Below are positions 10,970 through 23,180 of a stretch of DNA of 64,000 nt, one piece after another. The first letter of the stretch is position 1; each line of letters starts with the position of its first letter. The stretch lies in the NCBI RefSeq assembly GCF_029962835.1, contig NC_080588.1:44437001-44501000 (forward strand), in the 5' to 3' direction. The stretch is from Magnolia sinica (taxonomy: Eukaryota; Streptophyta; Magnoliopsida; Magnoliales; Magnoliaceae). The notes under the pieces were generated by a model. The model did no database searches and was not told where the DNA came from. It saw only the letters and a list, made by a program, of their open reading frames with translations. Both the position numbers and the translations under genes were made by a program.

Positions 10970-12491
10970 TGTAAGTTCTTATATGTTTAACACACATAAA
11001 GGTTGTCAAATTTTGTGAGACAAAGTGATACTGGTCAGATCGCAAGTACAGTTAGATTACAACTACTCTACATGCCTGAAGATCAACTCAAGATTAGCTT
11101 ATCATCTCAAGAATACGTCTCTTGGTTTTAAGTCTAGATGATCTCTATATTGGCTAACCAACAGATGATATAAACCTAGAAAGACCTTAGGTTAAGTTCT
11201 TTTAAAAATTCATTCATTTTTTAGTTATCTATAGTATATTTGCTTTGGAGTTTGGCTAGCCTAACTTCTGGTTCATCTAGCCTAACTTCTTCGGCTAACC
11301 TAACTTCAGGTTCAGGCTACAAATCAAACTCTGTTGAAAATTTGGCCAGCCTAACTTTTGGTTCAGCTAACCTAACTTGAAATTCAGGCAACTCGAGTGA
11401 AGTTTGGGATAAGTTCTAGCAATGTAAATTTTTAAATTTTGCAAGAATTCTGCAAGCCGATTTGGACATTCAGCTAGCTGAATTTCACCTCAAGCAAGCC
11501 AAATTTTGGATAAATCTTATCTCACGCAATCTAATAGCCGTTGGAACGAATTTGATGGAATCTAGCTAGCTGAACCTATTCTTAGGCTAGCCGAATTTCC
11601 AATCCATTTTCCTATAATTAGAGGCCTTCTCTCATTCTAAACAACAATGAAAAATCACTCCAAACATTTTGCAAGTGAGAGAGAAGCTCTGGTCCTCGGC
11701 AAGAATATTGTTCGATATTAATAGACTCTTATTAAGCTTATCCAATTCTCTTTTTCAAGATTATCCCAATTTCATTTTTAGAGAGTAGTCTATATTTCTA
11801 TTGAGATTTAAGAGAAGTGAATTAGTAGCATTAAGATTTTCATTTTTCAAAATACTTTAAGACCCTATACTCTTTCTGTTGAGTGAATACTACCTCCTCT
11901 ACATATAGGGAAGAAGATCTCTACTACAAGATTCTACTACATCTTCAAATCTACGTTTGAAGATAAGTATTTAAATTTATTTCATTTTAGGTTATTCTGA
12001 ATAGCTTGTGAAAATCTCAGTGGGTTGATTTGTGATAGCCTGTGAAAATCATAAAAGGGGTTTTATTGTGGTGAACCTGTGAAAATCACAAGGAACTGTA
12101 TTAGGTTGTTAAGGTGAACCTGTGAAAACCTCGAAATAGTGAAAGCCAAAATTACGAGGGTAGTAATTTTAAGAGTGTAGTCGGTGTGGTTTTTAAAGCA
12201 TCGAACCACTATAACTCCTTGTGCCTCTGTTGTGAATTCTTTATTCTTTTTTATGGTGAATGTTGTATCTTCTCTTGTTAGTTTGAAAGGTTAATTTTAA
12301 AGACATTTGTGAAATAAAGTTGTCCTACCTAATATTTTAGGTGAAGATTATCGTACGAATTATTTAAAATCAAGGTTTTAATACATGGGTGATTGAGATT
12401 TTATATTCTTTATATATTCTGCTTGTATTTCAATTTTTGGCATTGTCCTATTCACCCCCTCCCTCTAGGGCATCGATAGCTCATCTTTTCA
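10970..12491 (+). mobile_element. Solo LTR of a second Sirevirus-like copia family
   Basis: Starts TGTAAGTTCTTATAT and shares GGTTGTCAAATTTTGTG near its start with the minus-strand solo LTR at 57563-59479. It ends TCACCCCCTCCCTCTAGGGC...CTTTTCA. Flanks AAATG (10965-10969) and AAATC (12492-12496) are a 4/5 match for a target duplication. Inside: palindrome array 11250-11600, TATA-like TATAATTA at 11613-11620, and a leader with repeated CCTGTGAAAATC phrases typical of Sirevirus LTRs. 1522 bp. Confidence 0.78.
11250..11600 (+). promoter_or_regulatory. GGCTAGCC-core palindrome array
   Basis: Copies of a palindrome with core GGCTAGCC or AGCTAGCT; the best is TTCAGCTAGCTGAA at 11469-11482. Approximate centres at 11257, 11278, 11296, 11318; then 11347, 11368, 11389; 11475, 11496; 11567, 11588. 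Most spacings are 21 bp. Lies directly upstream of the TATA-like box. Confidence 0.75.
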
Positions 12492-12589
12492 AAATCCATG
12501 GATGCAGAAAATTCACTTAAGCTTGGGGATGCATATCCAGTTGGCAATTGTTGGTAGAACAAATAGACATTGGCTCGAATAGCAAAATC

Positions 12590-12850
12590 AATAGGCGAGT
12601 TCCAATGGTGAATGACCAGATGAAGACCTAGATAAGCCACCCAGTAATTTCTAAGTGATGAATGGGCTGACGATGACTCGAATGAGTTAACCAACGAGTT
12701 CTAAATGGTGAACGGCCAGGTGATGACTCGAATGACTCACCTAACAAGTTCTAAATGATGAACGGCCTGGTGATGACTCAAATGAGTAACCCAACAATTT
12801 CTAAATGGTGAACGACCTAACGATGACTCGAATGAGTCAAACAACGGGTT
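12590..12850. repeat. 50-bp tandem repeat, about five copies
   Basis: The phrase CTAAATGGTG or a variant recurs at 12651, 12701, 12751 and 12801, exactly 50 bp apart, with a degenerate earlier copy near 12601. Each unit also contains GATGACTCGAATGAGT. It starts about 100 bp after the end of the copia solo LTR. Confidence 0.85.
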
Positions 12851-13399
12851 TTAAAACAATAGTACATGATACTCAAATTATCTTTCCCTCATAAGTCTAA
12901 TGTGGACATACATGTAACAAAAGGTGGAATTAAAAACCCAGATTATATAACTTTTATAAATGAGTAAAAGTGATAATCCAAGCCACATAGCCAATTCATA
13001 TAAGTGGCAGTTTAATTTGCACAAACAATTTAGAAAATGAGCAATTTAAACCACATAACAATTTAGAACTTTCACAATTTCATAATTAAGCACCAATTGT
13101 CACATTTCCATGATTCTAAGCATATTGACAATCTAGCACATGTAACTCATGGGATTAGCATACCATAATTTATAATCAAGTCATTTATACCAAAATTTCA
13201 CATTTTAATATGGGAAGCAAGAGCTATATATATATATATATATATATGAAAGATAATACTGAATTCAAGATGTCGGGGAAAACTTGAGGGGAGATCATCA
13301 CCTTAGAAGTGGAAGTCCTTGGTTTTAATGTGTCCTGGGGATATAAAATTTGATAAAATTCTCCAAACCCTAAGTTAATCACAAATTTATCGTTAATAA
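12851..13399. other. AT-rich noncoding DNA with (TA)n
   Basis: No gene seen. A simple (TA)n tract occupies about 13225-13247. May belong to the LTR that ends at 14549, whose left border I cannot place. Confidence 0.5.
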
Positions 13400-13872
13400 C
13401 TCCAATTTTATCATAATTAAACTTCCAATAAGGGTTTAAGAATTTACCTACCTCAACTTGAACGATCCTTAACTCGATTTAGTGAATGGGGCCTAAGCTC
13501 GGTGTAAAACCGAAGCCTTCACAGGGTCATCCTCCAATATGGCTACTGCACAAGAATAAGCCATTTCTAATAGACTATCGAGACCCCAAAACCTGACATG
13601 CATAAACCCTAATGTTAGAACTTCTAAGATTCAGAGGAATACGAAGGTTTTCTAACCTAACTAGCTTCAAATGGCTCAGAAATTGGGAAAAAAAAGCATA
13701 AGCACGGCTAAAAGACCTATTACCTAGCAGATGAGGGTGAATATGACCCTAGATCGAAGGTTTTCGCCCTGGGGAAAGACTCTAGATAGCTCACATGACC
13801 CGATTGTGGAGATGAGCAACCCAAATTGGAAGACCAACTTTTCTAGTCTCACTTTCTCTCTTGATTTCTCCT

Positions 13873-13913
<41 letters not shown>

Positions 13914-14549
13914 CCCTGGGTTTTAAATGGATTGCACAAATGGGGAAAGATGAGTATTTATACCCCCAAGGTATTCCCTAAAATGGCAGCTTTCTTGTGA
14001 GATTTTCACAACTTAATGTGGTTTGTTGGTCGGACCGACTGGGACCAACAAAACATGGTTTCTTGTTGTTTTCTGCCTACTTAGGTTAATCAAACCACTA
14101 GGTGTGTTGGTTGAACCAAAAGAGCCTTGATTTCTCATATACTCGAATCCTTTTCACTACTTTAGAGTCCCAGGGAGTGATCATGAAAGTCTATTCAATA
14201 ACTCATTCCTCTTTAAAATTGAAATTTTACGAAAAGCTTACTATTTTTAATTATTTTAGGTTGGATACATCTCTTTCATCTTAGGATTTTAGTATGTGAT
14301 GTCTTCTTGTGATTTTCCTCTTATCATGTCAAGAATCATCGGGAAATTTTAGAATATGACTTACTATTTTTAGTAGATTTTACTATTTTGGGTAAGTTTG
14401 GGTTTTTAGAAATAAGGTTTCACCTATGATCTATGACTTTCAAGTTTTAAACGTGTGTGCACAAATACGACTACATGATTATTTGAAAAATTTCTAAGTA
14501 ACACTCAAGGAGTTCTAATACCTAAGTATTTGAAGGCCAGGGTATTACA
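13400..14549 (-). repeat. Probable gypsy-type LTR, left border uncertain
   Basis: The right end reads TGTAATACCCTGGCCTTC on the minus strand, a typical start for Del/Tekay-like LTRs. A minus-strand TATAAATA (13955-13962) is followed by a (GA)n leader tract (about 13876-13910). Upstream of the box are GGTCGGACC (centre 14032) and TTGGTTGAACCAA (centre 14113). No matching partner LTR is in the window. Confidence 0.5.
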
Positions 14550-17500
14550 TCCACCTTGCTAGCTAGTCATGGATGTAGTCTGGATTCATTGTCTGCCTTT
14601 GTGTCTGACTTAGCAGATTGTTCAGAAATAGATAACTTGTACATACCACGAGAGTTTAGAAAAAATGTTATGATTGTCCCTATGCTTTTTATGGCATTAT
14701 GGGCAACCGATCGCAACCCTTTCACTCCCAATCGGTACTGGTATCGAAGTGTATCTGGAAAGTAGTGCCCATGCATTTTTTGTGGCCATACAGGGATCCA
14801 ACTAGTGACTAGATCTAGAATGTCCATTTCTTCCCTGATCACCCCAGGATTACTTGTTTTAGTTGATAATTAAAGTGGTAAGTTGCCCTACACTTTTTAC
14901 GGCCTTACGGGAACTCACTATGCCGACGTGGATTTCATTAGGTTTTACAAGCATGTAGGACTAAGTATGTGTAGGTGACATTTCTCATGTTATCTTATGG
15001 TTTCAACATTTAGATTACAATTTACCTTTTCCACCATTTGTGGTTTCTTCTTACTAGGCTTGGCATATCATCCATTCTTACATTAGCATTTAGTACGAAA
15101 TTTTAACACTGGAGTTCAGTTTGACCAGATTTTGTGTGCATGTGGATCCGATGACCCCAGAAAAATTATGAGTCATCAGATCTTATTTAATTTTCTGTTG
15201 GCCCCCACCTAGAGGTATGGAAGAACCCTTAGTGCCTTAGACACTTTTCGCTACCTTTAAAAATGTTTTTGATATTTTTGGAAATTGCCCCACCCTGAGG
15301 ATACTCCATGGGGGTTTTGTTGCAACATGATTTTGTAAATAGTCACGCTTGATTAGTCATCATCACTAGGGGTGCCTATGGGATTCTTAACAAGCTGGTT
15401 TTTAATGAAAACATGCAAGGGGTTAATTTGTCTTTTGGTGGCTGGATGCATATGATTAATCTCGGACTTGATGGGGACTTTTGGTGGTTGTGGCCAAAAT
15501 CTCAGACCCACTAAGGACTATCCTGGAAATCCAACCCTGATGATCAAAAATGTTTTTATTATTGATGTTGGTCTGATTAGCGGCCATGACTAAGATTTTG
15601 ATTTATTAAACGTGGTTCATTGGTTCCATTTTCTCAAGGTGTGATCAGATTTGTGGGGGATTTTTTGTAGCTAAAACTCCTTTAGGGAGGATGAGCATTT
15701 TGTTTGCCAAGCTCAGAGTGGACTTTTGCTCAAAAATTTTGGAGAAAAGTTCTCCAAAATTTTTTTAAAGATATTTTGGTCCCTCAGGTGGCACATCAAT
15801 GGTCTTAGTCACAACCAATTTTGAAGAATTCTAGAAGAAGATCAGACATTTGAACCATGAAACGATGGTCACAATTACAATTTTGAATTTTGAAGATCTG
15901 GAGCATTGGGTTGCAAATCAATGGTTGCAATTACAAACCGTTTTTACTGAAGAATTTTTCAAAAAAAATTGGAGAGAGAAGGAAGAAGAAAAGAAAGATG
16001 TGAAGAAAGGAAGAGACAAGGAGAGGAACATGTTGAAATGGGCCGACTCACTGAGTTTTACCGAAACGGGACAAGTGCTACGAGTCCAACAAGCTGCTTG
16101 ACATTCCAGTGGGAAGAAAAAGAGAAAATGAGAAAGGGAAGAAAGGAAGTAGAAAAGAAAGAACAAGGAGAAGAAGAAAGAAAAGAAAAGAAAGAGAGAT
16201 GAGGGTGAGTCGAGTTAGGGTCCCTTGTCGAGTTTTCGGCTCAACTCGGTGCGTGGTGAGTCAAGTTGGTCTGGTCTTATCCAACCACTCTGCTGGATAG
16301 GGATCAGGTTAAAAGAAATGTAAGAGGAAGATGCAAGAGAGAAAGAGAGATGGAGAGTAGTGGGGGTTCGTTGTTTACCTTTGAGTCGACTTAACCGAGT
16401 CGGACTGTCTCAGGACCGAACTTTACCTAATTAGGTCTATTGTTGTGTCCTTGGATGTGAGTTTTAGGAGGAAGAAGAAAGAAGAACAAGGAGAAAGAGA
16501 AAGAGGCCATGAGTCACTACCGAGTCGACTTAGTGGGTTGTGTCAAAATCCAGTGGTAGCTCCAACCTGAGTTAGTCTAATCAGGTCAAGCAATGCTGTG
16601 ATTTCACTGGTGGCAACGATAACCAATTAGAAAAGCTCTCTGAATCGTTCACATGGAGTTTAACCGAGTTCAGTTGAGTTGAGCTTCCAAGTCGACTAAT
16701 GTGAGTTAACTCTTTCTTCCCAAATTAGACTCTTTTGATTTTCCAATAATTGATATTATCATAATTATTATGATTACTAAACATGATTAGCCATAAGTAC
16801 ACTATTTGCGCTAATATTAGTTATTATAAATAAAATTAAAATTATTAGATATTAGTATTTTATTCATCACTCTAAAATATTATCATTAATAGTAGATTGT
16901 ATTATTTATTACCATTGTGATGATTATTATTACTGTGGTAGCTAACATTAATTATATTGTTAATGTTAATAATTATTTTATAATTACCCATATTATTAAC
17001 ATTGTGCTTAATTACACATCTATTATAGTTCAACACCTAGAATCTAAGCCTAGAACTAAACTCTAGGATAAAAGCCTAAATCCAATAAATCCAAACCCTA
17101 GGTTATAATCTTAATCATAGATAGTCTACAGAGCCTAAATCTAACCATACAGTTTTACCATTTATGGTAGGATTCGACTCTAAGGGAGTGTGCACTTCCT
17201 AACAACACTAGTTGGTGATTTAACTCGTAAGGTGATGACTTCTTCTCCTTGGGCTTTCCTCTTTCATGTCAGCCTAAGTGATAGTTTTCATTTTATTTTT
17301 GACTGATAATTGATATCTCTATTTCATGATTACTTGTGCTAGTTATTAGAATTGATCTTCAAATTATATGCTCAACATTTAGCTTGTATAAACACTTACA
17401 TATTGCACTTGAATATCTTCTCATACTTATGGATTGTCTATGAAACTTGAACCGCTATGTCATTTGTAAAAACTCAACTTATTTACGTATATCCAGATTG

Positions 17501-18290
17501 GATGTGACTTGATTAATTGTGATGATGATGGACCCTCAATCTAGTAGCCATTTTGTGTATTGTATTAAATGAAATTTTGTTGTGGACTTACTATCTTGTG
17601 GATCGTTTGTGCTTATGTGGATTTGATTAATATTTGCCTATGTGGCTTCGATTGAATATTTGCCTTTTGTGGTTTTGTTGGATTATGTTCATATAAGCTC
17701 GCGATGGTAAGTCCCGGTTGCTAAACTATGATGGGTCATTAGTTGAGGAGGTTACCATTACACATCCTAATGATGGAGTCTCATGAGCCGGGGATGGTAT
17801 TATGGGAAATTATGCTCAAGTTGTCGGCCTATGTTGGGTGATGAGCCACCCATAGTGACCTTTGAGCTTTCTTAAATTGGTTGTTTACAATTAAAATAAT
17901 AACAGTTAGGCTAATCATGAATTCAAAGCATAGGAGTGTTGATGAGTGGGAAATTCTAAATGTTATAGCATGTGCCTTTGTCATGGTATCATTTTGCTAG
18001 CTCCCAAACCACCAACAATTGACCCCATTTTGGTGAGCTAGTCACTATGCATGTACTTGATGCATTTTTACTAGTGACTGGCCACATGTATGGGTTTTGC
18101 CCAAAAGCCAACTGGATTGGCATCCTTAGTTGATACGCATTCACGCATCCATGCATTTAAATAAGATTGTATTTAAAGTGATTTATAAGATTTCTTATTT
18201 ATACTATACTTAACTAATGTGGTGGTGTGTAATCTTGAGGAGACTTCACACTAAGCAGGCCACTCATTTTTTGAATATATAACCGTACAA
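14550..18290. other. Unassigned noncoding DNA, probably decayed retroelement
   Basis: No coding similarity seen on either strand. 14680-14915 repeats a phrase like CTTTTTATGGCATTATGGG three times. 15960-16200 and 16310-16500 are purine-rich, which produces spurious Lys/Glu/Arg ORFs. 16230-16700 has several GAGTCGACTT-like words. 16740-17030 is very AT-rich. 17690-17880 (GAGCCGGGGATGGTATTATG) resembles gypsy LTR text. Confidence 0.45.
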
Positions 18291-18463
18291 ATGTGTAGGT
18301 GATTTAAAAGACACTTATGTTCAGACTGATGAGGGGCAGGATACAGATATCAGGGATGCCTAGCCTTATTTGTTCTACGAGAAGCTGCGCGATCTTGTAG
18401 CTCAAGTCTAGCAATATTTTATTCTATTTCATGTGTAGGTGATTTAAAAGACACTTATGTTCA
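18291..18463. repeat. Perfect 33-bp direct repeat
   Basis: Positions 18291-18323 and 18431-18463 are identical (both begin ATGTGTAGGTGATTTAAAAG) and flank 107 bp. Too long for a transposon target duplication; most easily a local duplication during break repair. Confidence 0.85.
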
Positions 18464-19193
18464 TTCATGTAATTGTTTGCATTGAGACATTGGTTTATAT
18501 AAGCCCTATGGGCAGCCGCTCGTATATTATGAATATCGAAACCTTCTACACTTCTTTCCTTGCTTCCTCCTCTCTCTCTCTCTCTCCCCCTCTACTGTGT
18601 GTGTTCAAAGACATTTGGATCCAACCAGACCCGACTCAAAACCGGAATGACTCGGTCAGAGACTCGACAACTCAGCTTAGTGTGAAGATCACGCATAGCT
18701 TCCTTTGACTTTGGCTTCCATATTCTATTCATTAATGGATATTAGTTAATCTATAGTAATTGATTGATGTTCAAATGGGCTTCCCAATGGATGGATCAAA
18801 TCTTAGATCAATAACTCCACCCAATGGTGTGGTTGACGTTTCTCGATGAGGAAGATGATGGACAACAATGGCGGAATTTCTCTTGTTGCTTCTTTCTTCA
18901 ATCCAACCATGTTGGACGGTCCCTATGGATGCAATGGAGCTTGTGGATGTATTGAATCAAAGGTTTGGAGAGCTTTGGGTGATGGGTTCAGAGATGGGAG
19001 ATGACGACCAATTTTTTTCTAGAGCTACTATAAGAAATGGAGAACTCAAACTCGGCGAATACCTCCTTTTATGGCATGCCCAAACGTTTTTAGACTATTA
19101 GATTGAAAGAAGATGCTATGGATGGATACATATGTCAAGCTTTTAGAAACAGAAAATAACAAGAAGGTTTTTATGTTCATCTCCAGCAGGAAA
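18464..19193 (+). other. Pre-insertion flank of A1 with a short unrecognised ORF
   Basis: Contains a short CT-rich tract (about 18570-18595) and a 77-codon ORF at 18868-19101. The ORF starts with a hydrophobic run (MAEFLLLLLSS) and then an acidic middle. I recognise no domain, and there is no partner exon on the other side of A1 (48602 onward). The last five bases, GGAAA, are the A1 target site. Could be a gene fragment or chance. Confidence 0.3.
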
Positions 19194-19489
19194 TGTTGAG
19201 GGTCAAATATTGCATATTATACCCCATTTATTTCTTACTTTTACAAACATAATATGGCTTAATGGTATATTTTACATGTGTTTATGCTGTAAAGTGAATT
19301 TAAGAGCTTAGATTGAAAAGAATGCTAAAAGCATGGATTTAATGCTCAAGAATCATCAAGCAAAGAATGGATATTTGGAGAACAAGATGGAAGATTTCAA
19401 GACCCCAAGGTTCAAGAAAATCAAGTGGAAAAGGAAGGAAGTGCAGAAAGTAGTGTAGAAATTGGTGCAAAAAATCACAGGATTTGAGC

Positions 19490-19673
19490 TTAGATGTCAT
19501 CGAAGGCAGTTCGATGACATCGAATCCAGTCTGTCGTTGACATCGAAGGCTGTTCGATGACATCGAAGAATTACAGGAAAAACAAGTTTGGTCACTAGAC
19601 AATTTGGATACATTATTCGATGACATCGAAGCTAGTCTGTTGATGACATCGAAGGCTGTTCGATGACATCGAA
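19490..19673 (+). promoter_or_regulatory. Palindrome array in A1 LTR
   Basis: Seven copies of TTCGATGACATCGAA or close variants starting at 19490, 19510, 19533, 19553, 19616, 19639 and 19659. Spacings are 20, 23, 20, 63, 23, 20. The 63-bp gap contains AAGTTTGGTCACTAGACAAT, the reverse complement of the linker in the copia solo LTR. The last copy ends 57 bp before TATAAATA. Confidence 0.85.
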
Positions 19674-19730
19674 CCGGTTATGTGAAATGCGTAAATTTGA
19701 TCCAGTTTTGTGATTTTGTGGAACTTTGCC

Positions 19731-19738
19731 TATAAATA
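19731..19738 (+). promoter_or_regulatory. TATA box of A1 5' LTR
   Basis: TATAAATA followed by GGTGTTCC. The matching site in the 3' LTR has decayed to TTTAAACA (28003-28010). Confidence 0.75.
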
Positions 19739-20613
19739 GGTGTTCCTAGGCACTTTTTGGGATATTTAGGGCTTGGAGTAGTAGACCAAAAGGGTGGAGC
19801 CGCTTCTTAAGAGTTTTTCTTCTCCTCAGTTTTTAATGCTTTCTTCTATGGTTTTTAATTCAATCATGTCTATGGTTGGGTAGATCCCTTAGATAGGGCT
19901 AAGGGGTGAAGCTTATAGCATGGTTGGGATATTTTTCTTATTTGATTCTTGTTATTATTGAACTCCTTTTATTCTAATTTAATATTTAAGGAATACTTTT
20001 AGTGTTTAATGGTTTGTTGTGACTAAAATTACAATGGATCTACAATAGCTTGAAGTATTTTCTTTTTCTATTCAGAGTTTGTGAAAATAGAAAATCCTAT
20101 TGTTCTCTATCATCCCTTGGGCATGGCTGAATGATGGAATCTCTTCTATTCTTCACAAATCTCCTATGATAGTTGTTGGATCGGTATATCTTGTTGTCTA
20201 CCATTGTCTCCTGGGCATGGTCAAGTGATTGAATCACTTCCAATCTTCACAACGTTCATACATTGAGAATTAGGTTAATGGAGATTTAGACCTGATCTTA
20301 TTAAATATCTTCCAATTGGATAGGATGGGACTCCGATTCCAATTGAGTGCCTTGAATCGAATAAGGCAACATCCTAATAGCTGCAAGCGGATCCTTAGAA
20401 TCCCTAGTTCCCACTTTTAAATTACTTAAGTTCTTAATAAACACTTCACAATTACTCTATGTACTTTCCTGATTTAGGTTAGATCTTCTCCTAGTTTTGA
20501 TTCTAATTACTTTTAGAATAGACACACAAGATTAGTCCATGTGGATTCGACATCGGTCTCACTGAGATTATTACTATATCGCGACCCTACACTTGGGGTT
20601 GTGAACAGGTTTT

Positions 20614-20631
20614 TAGTGCCGTTGCCAGGGA
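20614..20631 (+). other. Primer binding site of A1 (tRNA-Asp type)
   Basis: TAGTGCCGTTGCCAGGGA, three transitions away from the complement of the plant tRNA-Asp 3' end (TGGCGCCGTTGCCGGGGA), 6 bp after the LTR. This is the usual Athila primer. Confidence 0.85.
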
Positions 20632-20999
20632 TTAACGGCTGTGTATTTCTGAGATTTACTAGCTTTAGAATTACGTTAAGATTATGCTTTTCTGGATTAT
20701 TTTAGAAACTTTTTTTTAGAAACTAATTTACTTTGCTAAATTATTTTTAGAAACTTTCTAATTTTAGGATTTCTTCTATTTTTAGAAACTTACTTTCTAA
20801 TTCTAGGTTTAGGAACTTTCCAATTTTAGAATTTCTGTTTTTAGAAACTAACTTGTTTTGTTTTGTTTTGCAGGATCTTAATTTAGGAACTTCTAATTTA
20901 ATAACTTCTTTCTAATTCTCTCTCTCTTTCTATTTCTATATTTCCCTTCTCTCTTTTAGGTTTAGGTTAGAATCTGAAATTAAGGGTTAAGAGTGTTTC

Positions 21000-22330
21000 A
21001 TGCCCAAGTGGGTTCGTGACAACACTTAATGTCTTTTGAGTGAAGGAAGATTGGTCGAGGGGTTATCTATCCATCACAGGATTAAACACCACTTGAGATC
21101 CTCAGAGTTAATTGAAGTGATGGCTGCAAATCAACCGGGAAGCCAACCTCAGGTAGTCCTGGATGAGAATGAGATGCATCAAGCACCCCCCCCTTGTACT
21201 TTCGAGATTATTTACAATCAGCAGGGGTGAGCATGCCCTCATGTATGGATTTTTCAGAAAATACGGGACACATGGATATTAAGCCAAGGGTGATTCAACT
21301 CCTAAAATTTCATGGATTTGAATCTAAAATTCCATATTTGCACTTGAAAGAGTTTGATGAGATGATAGCCACTTTCTTGAGGACACGGTCAGATTAAAAC
21401 TTTTTCCCTTTTCTTTGAAAGAGAAAGCTAAGACATGGTTGCATTCACCATGTCCTAGATCTATTAGCACATGGAATGACATGATAAGGGAGTTCATAAA
21501 GTAATTTTGTCCACATCATAATATGAACACCCTTAGAAAGTCAATCATGAACTTCGCCCAGAAGGAAGATGAAACATTCTTCCAATGTTGGAAAAGGTTC
21601 AAGGATCTTATCAGTTCATGCCCACAACACGGTTTTGAAACATGGCGCATTACATACTTTTTCTATGATGATCTGACATCTTCCATGCACCAATTAGTTG
21701 AGACAATGTACAATAGAGAATTCATGAATAAAAATGTCGATGATGTATGGGACTAATTGGACAGACTTGCGAAAAATGTACAATCATGGGACACTTACCC
21801 AAAATCAAGCACCACTTCTAGGCCCACCTAATCAAAGGATAGGGGCAGAATACACCTTCTGAAAGGGGATGATGATATCAATGCTAAAGTGTCTAATCTC
21901 ATAAGGAAATTTGTTGACATGGAACTAAAAAAGGATAAGATTAATGAAACTGTTTGTGGTATTTATGCTTGCAACGTTCACACAATTGAAAATTGTCCAA
22001 CAATACCTGCATTCCAAGAGATGTTGAATAAACAATCTAATGCCGTGAATAATTACCAAAGACTTTCAATGGACCTACCTCTAATACATACAATCCTAAT
22101 TGAAGAAATCATCCAAACTTCAGTTAGAGGAATGGACAAACTTTTACCCCTCAGTGTTTCTATAATCAATTTCCAAATCAAGTGAAACCTCAAGAAGAAC
22201 CGGTTCAAAATTCCACATAAACTCAAGAGCTTACTCAAGTAATACAAGAACTTACAAACTATATGTAAAAGATGAATTCACGCGTTATAGTTATAGAGAG
22301 GGGGATGCTTCCTGTTCAACCTCTCCCAAA
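21000..22330 (+). pseudogene. gag: A1 gag, decayed
   Basis: The ATG at 21000 opens MPKWVRDNT and then hits TAA where A2 still has CAA. The frame resumes (LLSEGRLVEGLSIHHRIKHH), then HLKEFDEM near 21345 and the Retrotrans_gag core with SLKEKAKTWLH near 21415 and EDETFFQCWKRF near 21575. A degraded zinc-knuckle-like stretch (CNVHTIENC) lies near 21974, followed by PAFQEML. Gag packages element RNA into particles in the cytoplasm. Several stops and frame changes make it non-functional; it is homologous along its length to the minus-strand gag of A2. Confidence 0.88.
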
Positions 22331-22569
22331 CCCAAACCGTAATACAAAATAAGTGATCCAATCTCTTCAAATCAAATTGAGTAAGATAAGTCTATCACCA
22401 CTCTTAGGAGTGGGAAGATATTTGACAAATCCATTCTAGTAAGGGTAGAAAAGTCTAAAGACTTGGAACAGGACAATGATGATAGACCTAGTACTGCTCT
22501 ACAAGAATTAGAACCGGAACTTCAAGGCAAGCCAATTTCACCATTCCCCTAATGATTGGTTGCACTAAA

Positions 22570-23180
22570 ACCTCTTTCTAACTCTTAAGACATTTTAGAG
22601 GAGTTGAAACAAGTGAAGGTCAATATTCCTCTACTTGATGTTGTAAAATAAATACCTTCATATGCCAAATTTCTGAAAGATTTATGTATGACTAAAAGAT
22701 GACAAAGTATCAAAAGGAAAACTTTTTTGACAGAAAAAGTGAGTGCCATCCTAAAGGAGGACGTGCCATAAAGGTACAAAGATCTATGTACCCTGACCAT
22801 CGCTTGCGTAATTGGGAACCATCGGATTGAGCATGCACTTCTTGACTTAGGAGCGAGCGCAAATCTGATCCTATACTCAATCTATGAGTAACTGGGTCTA
22901 GGTGAATTAAAACCCACCCAAACTACATTACAACTCGCTAATCGCTCAGTTCGTGTACCGAGAGGGATAATTGTGGATGTGTTAGTCTAGCTTGACAGAT
23001 TCTACTACCTGGTAGATTTTATCGTCTTGGATACTTAACCCATTGTGGACATGAGCACTGAATTTCCTGTCATTCTTGGTCGCCCATTCCTTGCCACTTC
23101 AAATGTAATCATTAATTGCAAGAATGGAGTCATGAGTTTGTCTTTTGGAAATATGACATTGGAGTTAAATATTTTTTTCA
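22570..23180 (+). pseudogene. A1 protease region, decayed
   Basis: Contains the Athila-type aspartic protease site D-L-G-A-S (Asp codon 22844-22846), then VPRGIIVDVLV near 22957 and the downstream flap-like VILGRPFLATSNVIIN near 23070. The family normally reads DLGAS rather than DTG or DSG, so the site itself is intact. The upstream part (ELKQVKVNIPLLDVVK) matches A2 at 2672-2469. In-frame stops near 22650, 22890, 22990 and 23039 break the frame. Confidence 0.85.

Larger units (their letters stand above)
19194..20607 (+). repeat. 5' LTR of A1
   Basis: Starts TGTTGAGGGTCAAATATT and ends TTGGGGTTGTGAACA. Array 19490-19673, TATAAATA at 19731-19738, leader with TAGGTGTTCCTAGGC, then 0.8 kb of conserved downstream sequence. 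Confidence 0.92.

Noticed and set aside
13724..14000. ORFs through the (TC)n tract
   Set aside because: Ser-Leu or Arg-Glu repeats from a microsatellite in an LTR leader. The same applies to 29683-29947, 53244-53594 and 61107-61454.
15850..16300. Overlapping ORFs rich in Lys, Glu and Arg
   Set aside because: They come from a purine-rich tract read in several frames on both strands; no domain seen.
16230..16700. GAGTCGACTT words as a further palindrome array
   Set aside because: Spacing is irregular and no TATA box or LTR borders could be tied to them.
18868..19101. Possible secreted or membrane protein gene
   Set aside because: Only 77 codons, no partner exon or known domain; kept only as a low-confidence remark.
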